This document shows positions 7,084-10,003 of a DNA stretch of 10,003 nucleotides, piece after piece. This stretch comes from Desulfuromusa sp. (lineage in GTDB: Bacteria > Desulfobacterota > Desulfuromonadia > Desulfuromonadales > Geopsychrobacteraceae). The notes below the pieces were generated by a model. That model worked only from the letters and a program-made list of their open reading frames with translations, was not told where the DNA came from and did no database searches. The translations under genes and the position numbers were made by a program. The stretch is from positions 1 through 10,003 of the forward strand of contig JAOZOH010000104.1 in NCBI GenBank assembly GCA_029933365.1, written 5' to 3'. Each line of letters opens with the position of its first letter. Position 1 is the stretch's first letter.

Positions 7084-7878
7084 TTAGGTGGCCTCTGTGA
7101 GATACGGTATTTTGAGACTGCCCGTATCTGCCGTATATAAGGCGACATTTGTTTCAGTCAGGATCTCCGCGATGTGTGTAGGCGGTTGTTGATCCGTGAA
7201 CAGGGCATCGACCTGCGCCAAGTTGCCAAGGCGAACCATGGCGCAGCGCTCAAATTTGCTGTGGTCAGCGGCCAGAAAAACCTGTCGAGAGTTTTCGATG
7301 ATAGCCTGAGCAACGCGGACTTCGTGATAATCAAAATCAAGCAAAGTCCCATCAGTATCAATGCTGGAGATGCCAATGATGCCGAAATCGACTTTGAACT
7401 GACGGATAAAGTCAATGGTTGCTTCCCCGGTAATACCACCGTCACGTTGCCGGACAACGCCACCTGCTATAATAATTTCAAAGCTGGGGTTGCTGCGCAG
7501 AATGACGGCAACATTCAGGTTGTTCGTAATAATTCTCAACCCATTATGGTCTCGTAGCGCTTTGGCAATCTCTTCTGTTGTGGTTCCAATATTGATAAAG
7601 ATGGAGGCGCGATCCGGGATATGGTCTGCGGTCATTTTGGCGATGCGCTGTTTCTCTTCCAGATTCATAACCTGTCGAGCTGTATATTCCACATTCTCGA
7701 CGCTCGATGAAAGGCCGGCTCCGCCATGATAGCGGGTGAGAAGTTGTTGTTCACAAAGGGAATTAATGTCACGGCGAATCGTTTGTGGGGTGACAGCAAA
7801 ATCTTGCGCCAGAGTTTCAATGGAGACAAAACCCTGCTGTTGGACGAGCGAAAGAATTTCTTGTTGCCGCTGATTCAT
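7084..7878 (-). CDS. glpR: DeoR-family glycerol-3-phosphate regulon repressor
   Basis: A 264-residue transcriptional repressor. The N-terminal DeoR helix-turn-helix (about 1-55) contains FAVTPQTIRRDINSL (28-42) as the recognition region, followed by YHGGAG (50-55). The C-terminal effector domain carries INIGTTTEEIA, ITNNLNVA, IAGGVVRQRDGGITGEATIDF and FGIIGISSID, stretches closely resembling E. coli GlpR. In that family glycerol 3-phosphate binding releases DNA. It is the first gene of the operon, so it is probably autoregulated, and it faces glpK across the divergent promoter region. The Shine-Dalgarno is weak (GGA, six bases upstream), as is common for repressors made in small amounts. The start at 7878 gives an N-terminus (MNQRQQEIL) that matches the family, so no other start is needed. 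Confidence 0.95.
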   Translation of the reverse strand: MNQRQQEILSLVQQQGFVSIETLAQDFAVTPQTIRRDINSLCEQQLLTRYHGGAGLSSSVENVEYTARQVMNLEEKQRIAKMTADHIPDRASIFINIGTTTEEIAKALRDHNGLRIITNNLNVAVILRSNPSFEIIIAGGVVRQRDGGITGEATIDFIRQFKVDFGIIGISSIDTDGTLLDFDYHEVRVAQAIIENSRQVFLAADHSKFERCAMVRLGNLAQVDALFTDQQPPTHIAEILTETNVALYTADTGSLKIPYLTEAT

Positions 7879-7937
7879 TTTTGATCCAGCTTTGTTGAAG
7901 AAGAAAGCTTGTAAATTATTGTGTATCTAATATTATT

Positions 7938-7965
7938 CTTATAACAGGTTTTATCTGATTCGCAA
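7938..7965 (-). promoter_or_regulatory. Probable promoter of the glpR-S-T-P-Q-U-V-D operon
   Basis: On the minus strand TTGCGA (7960-7965, 4 of 6 to the -35 consensus) is followed after 16 bases by TATAAG (7938-7943, 5 of 6). TGT sits directly before the -10, an extended -10 element that can offset a weak -35. Transcription would start near 7931 and leave a leader of about 50 bases. No experiment supports this; it is the best sigma70-like match upstream of glpR. Confidence 0.45.
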
Positions 7966-7981
7966 GTTATATTTACTAATT

Positions 7982-8001
7982 ATTTTTCACCTTTGAACAT
8001 T
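7982..8001. promoter_or_regulatory. Candidate GlpR operator
   Basis: ATTTTTCACCTTTGAACATT matches the E. coli GlpR operator consensus as I recall it (WATGTTCGWTAWCGAACATW) at about 13 of 20 positions. It keeps the core geometry TTC, six bases, GAA and one near-perfect half-site, GAACATT. It lies between the two divergent promoters. The left half is poor, so this is tentative; the GlpR of this organism may prefer a different sequence. Confidence 0.35.
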
Positions 8002-8078
8002 TTTGTGCTTGATGGTTTTCATTTTTGTTGGATTGTGAATATATATGCGTCGGTTCAAAATTGTAAGAGGAGGATTCC

Positions 8079-9572
8079 ATGAACAACCGTCATATTCTAG
8101 CTATTGATCAGGGAACCACCAGTTCGCGGGCGATGATATTTTCTGCTGAGGGGACATGTGTTGCCATTGCCCAAGAAGAATTTAAACAGATTTTTCCCCA
8201 CGATGGTTGGGTTGAACATGATCCAGAAGAGATCTGGCAATCAGTCCTCAGTGTTTGCCGGCAGGTTCTGCAACAGGTTGCAGAGGCTGGGATTGAAGTC
8301 GCTGGGATTGGCATCACCAACCAGCGAGAAACCACCATAGTTTGGGATCGGAAGAGTGGTAAGCCTCTCTATAATGCTATTGTTTGGCAAGATCGCCGCA
8401 CTGCAGACCTCTGTGCTGAATTGAAATCGGCTGGAGAGGAAGAACAGGTCTCTGAATTGACCGGCTTGTTGCTTGACCCCTATTTTTCCGCAACAAAACT
8501 AGGTTGGATCCTTGATCATGTTGACGGTGCCCGAGCTAAGGCTGAAGCGGGTGAACTCGCCTTTGGTACGATTGATAGTTTTCTCCTCTGGCGGCTGACC
8601 GATGGCCAATCACATTTCACTGATGCGACCAATGCATCCCGAACGATGCTGTTTAATATCCACACGCAACAGTGGGATGATTCTCTGCTTAAATTGTTCC
8701 GGATACCCTCTTCTTTGTTGCCGGAAGTTAAAGATTGTAGTGCCGATTTCGGCGTGACAGCGAACGAACTGTTCAGCAAATCTTTGCCAATTGCCGGGAT
8801 TGCCGGTGATCAACAAGCGGCAGCGATAGGGCAGGCTTGTCTGCAACCGGGGATGATCAAAAGCACCTATGGAACAGGTTGCTTTGTGCTGATGAACACA
8901 GGAACCAAAGCCCATCGTTCACAAAATCGTTTATTGACGACAGTTGCTTACCGAATTAAAGGGCAAACCAGCTATGCTATTGAGGGTTCTATTTTTGTTG
9001 CCGGGGCGGCGATCCAATGGATTCGTGACGGGATCAAATTGATTGATTCAGCCGGTGAGGTTGAAGGCTTGGCGAAGGGGTTGGATTCTAACCGGGGTGT
9101 TTATATGGTTCCTGCTTTTACCGGATTGGGGGCTCCCCATTGGGATCCTCATGCTCGCGGAGCCATCTTTGGTTTGACCCGTGATACGGGGATTGCTGAA
9201 ATTGTTCGGGCAACATTAGAGTCGGTTGGTTATCAGACCTATGACCTGATGCAGGCGATGCAGGGTGATAGTGATACCGCATTGCAGGCTTTACGCGTTG
9301 ATGGCGGTATGGTGGTCAATGACTGGTTTTTGCAATTTCTGGCAGATTTACTCAATCTTCCGGTTGAACGTCCTCGGGTCATCGAAACTACGGCGTTAGG
9401 TGCAGCCTATTTGGCTGGGGTGCAGTTGGGAATATATAAGTCGCTTGCCGCTATTAGTGAGCATTGGCAGAGAGATGCGGTGTTTACTCCAAAGCTGAGC
9501 CAGAATGAACGAAACAATTTATTGCGTGGCTGGGAAAAAGCCGTGTCCAGGGTTTTAGAAGTGGATCATTAA
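8079..9572 (+). CDS. glpK: Glycerol kinase
   Basis: Cytoplasmic FGGY-family kinase that phosphorylates glycerol with ATP to sn-glycerol 3-phosphate, trapping imported glycerol and creating the GlpR inducer. Length 497 residues is normal. Seen: the phosphate-binding DQGTTSSR (10-17), the glycerol-site residues R83-E84 (in TNQRETT), W103 ([11 protein letters not shown]), Y135 and D244 (in GIAGDQQAA), and the C-terminal FGGY region [17 protein letters not shown] (409-425). Between about 224 and 240 it reads [17 protein letters not shown]. It has neither the glycine-rich fructose-bisphosphate loop of E. coli GlpK nor the histidine that HPr phosphorylates in Firmicute enzymes. The start is fixed by AGGAGG five bases upstream. 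It is divergent from the transporter operon and followed closely by a dehydrogenase gene. No glpF facilitator is adjacent, consistent with ABC uptake. Confidence 0.96.
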   Translation: MNNRHILAIDQGTTSSRAMIFSAEGTCVAIAQEEFKQIFPHDGWVEHDPEEIWQSVLSVCRQVLQQVAEAGIEVAGIGITNQRETTIVWDRKSGKPLYNAIVWQDRRTADLCAELKSAGEEEQVSELTGLLLDPYFSATKLGWILDHVDGARAKAEAGELAFGTIDSFLLWRLTDGQSHFTDATNASRTMLFNIHTQQWDDSLLKLFRIPSSLLPEVKDCSADFGVTANELFSKSLPIAGIAGDQQAAAIGQACLQPGMIKSTYGTGCFVLMNTGTKAHRSQNRLLTTVAYRIKGQTSYAIEGSIFVAGAAIQWIRDGIKLIDSAGEVEGLAKGLDSNRGVYMVPAFTGLGAPHWDPHARGAIFGLTRDTGIAEIVRATLESVGYQTYDLMQAMQGDSDTALQALRVDGGMVVNDWFLQFLADLLNLPVERPRVIETTALGAAYLAGVQLGIYKSLAAISEHWQRDAVFTPKLSQNERNNLLRGWEKAVSRVLEVDH

Positions 9573-9586
9573 GCTCGGGAGGATGT

Positions 9587-10003
9587 ATGTCTGAGGATCA
9601 GACAGATTTATTGAGAGCCAACCTTTCCGGGAAGGTTGTTCTGGTCACGGGAGGTGGCAGCGGTATTGGAGCCGCTATCGCAGAGGCTTTTGGCCGCCAC
9701 GGTGCCAAAGTCGGAATTCACTACCATGAGAGCGGTGAGCAGGTGATCTCAACGCAGATTGCCAAAATTTGTGCGGCAGGTGGTTCGGCGTTTCCGTTGC
9801 CGTCAGATTTGACTTCAAGTGAGGCGGTCAAGGAAATGGTCGGCAAGGCAATCGAACATTTCGGGCGGCTGGATCTTTTAATTAATAACGCTGGCAGTAT
9901 GGTTGCCAGACGTCGCTTAGAAGAGATAGACGATACTTTTATCGATCAGGTTTTTAACCTCAATGCCCGTTCTGTCGTTGTGGCTTGTCAAGCGGTGTTG
10001 TCA
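9587..10003 (+). CDS. Short-chain dehydrogenase/reductase, N-terminal part (cut by window edge)
   Basis: The first 139 codons of a classical SDR oxidoreductase, an NAD(P)-dependent enzyme of FabG-like appearance. Seen: the cofactor motif VTGGGSGIG (20-28), D74 in PSDLTS, the NNAG motif (100-103), and FNLNARS at the helix that carries the conserved structural Asn. The catalytic YxxxK lies beyond the window. After the second beta strand the sequence is IHYHES, without an acidic residue, which hints at NADP rather than NAD; this is weak evidence. The ATG at 9587 is chosen because the closer ATG at 9583 meets TGA after three codons. GGGAGG lies four bases upstream. Only 14 bases separate it from glpK, so the two are probably co-transcribed. 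The substrate is unknown: a polyol, dihydroxyacetone or a sugar is possible from context, and an unrelated fatty-acid-type reductase is not excluded. Confidence 0.85.
   Translation, partial: MSEDQTDLLRANLSGKVVLVTGGGSGIGAAIAEAFGRHGAKVGIHYHESGEQVISTQIAKICAAGGSAFPLPSDLTSSEAVKEMVGKAIEHFGRLDLLINNAGSMVARRRLEEIDDTFIDQVFNLNARSVVVACQAVLS

Larger units (their letters stand above)
7879..8078. promoter_or_regulatory. Divergent glpR-glpK control region
   Basis: This AT-rich 200-base gap separates two divergent transcription units. It holds a glpR promoter candidate (7938-7965), an operator-like dyad (7982-8001), a direct repeat (CATTTTTGT at 7998-8006 and 8020-8028) and a widely spaced inverted repeat, TTTGAAC (7992-7998) with GTTCAAA (8053-8059). 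For glpK I see only a weak promoter, TTTTCA (8016-8021), 18 bases, TATATA (8040-8045). The glpK Shine-Dalgarno AGGAGG (8068-8073) is strong. I see no riboswitch-like fold, tRNA or small ORF here. Confidence 0.6.

Noticed and set aside
7174..7557. Plus-strand open frame of 127 codons
   Set aside because: Antisense to glpR; no ribosome site or family features, and GlpR matches its E. coli counterpart throughout.
8034..8049. CRP-like site upstream of glpK (TGTGA half-site)
   Set aside because: The second half reads ATGCG where TCACA is expected, so there is no dyad.
9583..9594. Earlier ATG for the dehydrogenase gene
   Set aside because: It directly abuts the Shine-Dalgarno and is followed by a stop codon after three codons.

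Overview
The window is a nearly complete glycerol-uptake and catabolism locus from a Gram-negative bacterium. It matches the glpSTPQUV ABC-transporter type best known from Rhizobium leguminosarum, combined with an E. coli-like GlpR, GlpK and GlpD. The Gram-negative assignment rests on the substrate-binding protein, which has a classical cleavable signal peptide and no lipobox cysteine. Base composition looks moderate rather than high-GC, so a proteobacterium or a member of the Desulfobacterota fits better than a typical rhizobium. I cannot name a genus from the sequence alone.

Layout. A long minus-strand operon runs leftward from about 7930: glpR (7084-7878), glpS (5972-7066), glpT (4848-5960), glpP (3979-4851), glpQ (3179-3982), glpU (2888-3166), glpV (1039-2793) and glpD (start at 914, cut by the left edge). 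glpR to glpU are packed with gaps of 11-17 bases or 4-base ATGA overlaps. The only sizeable internal gaps lie on either side of glpV, and each holds a strong inverted repeat. Divergently, glpK (8079-9572) is followed 14 bases later by a short-chain dehydrogenase/reductase gene cut by the right edge. The 200-base glpR-glpK gap carries a good glpR promoter candidate, an imperfect GlpR-operator-like dyad and a nine-base direct repeat.

How it works together (inference from families). GlpV binds glycerol in the periplasm. GlpP and GlpQ form the membrane channel, with GlpU as an accessory membrane protein. GlpS and GlpT power import, and GlpK traps glycerol as glycerol 3-phosphate. GlpD oxidises that to dihydroxyacetone phosphate and passes electrons to the quinone pool. 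GlpR represses until glycerol 3-phosphate accumulates. The role of the dehydrogenase is unknown.

The transporter type is already described, so I do not claim a new system. The points most worth a second look are three. The ATPase pair is strongly asymmetric: GlpT has a degenerate ABC signature and GlpS lacks the H-loop histidine. Two hairpins bracket glpV. The glycerol kinase seems to lack the known allosteric and phosphorylation control loops.
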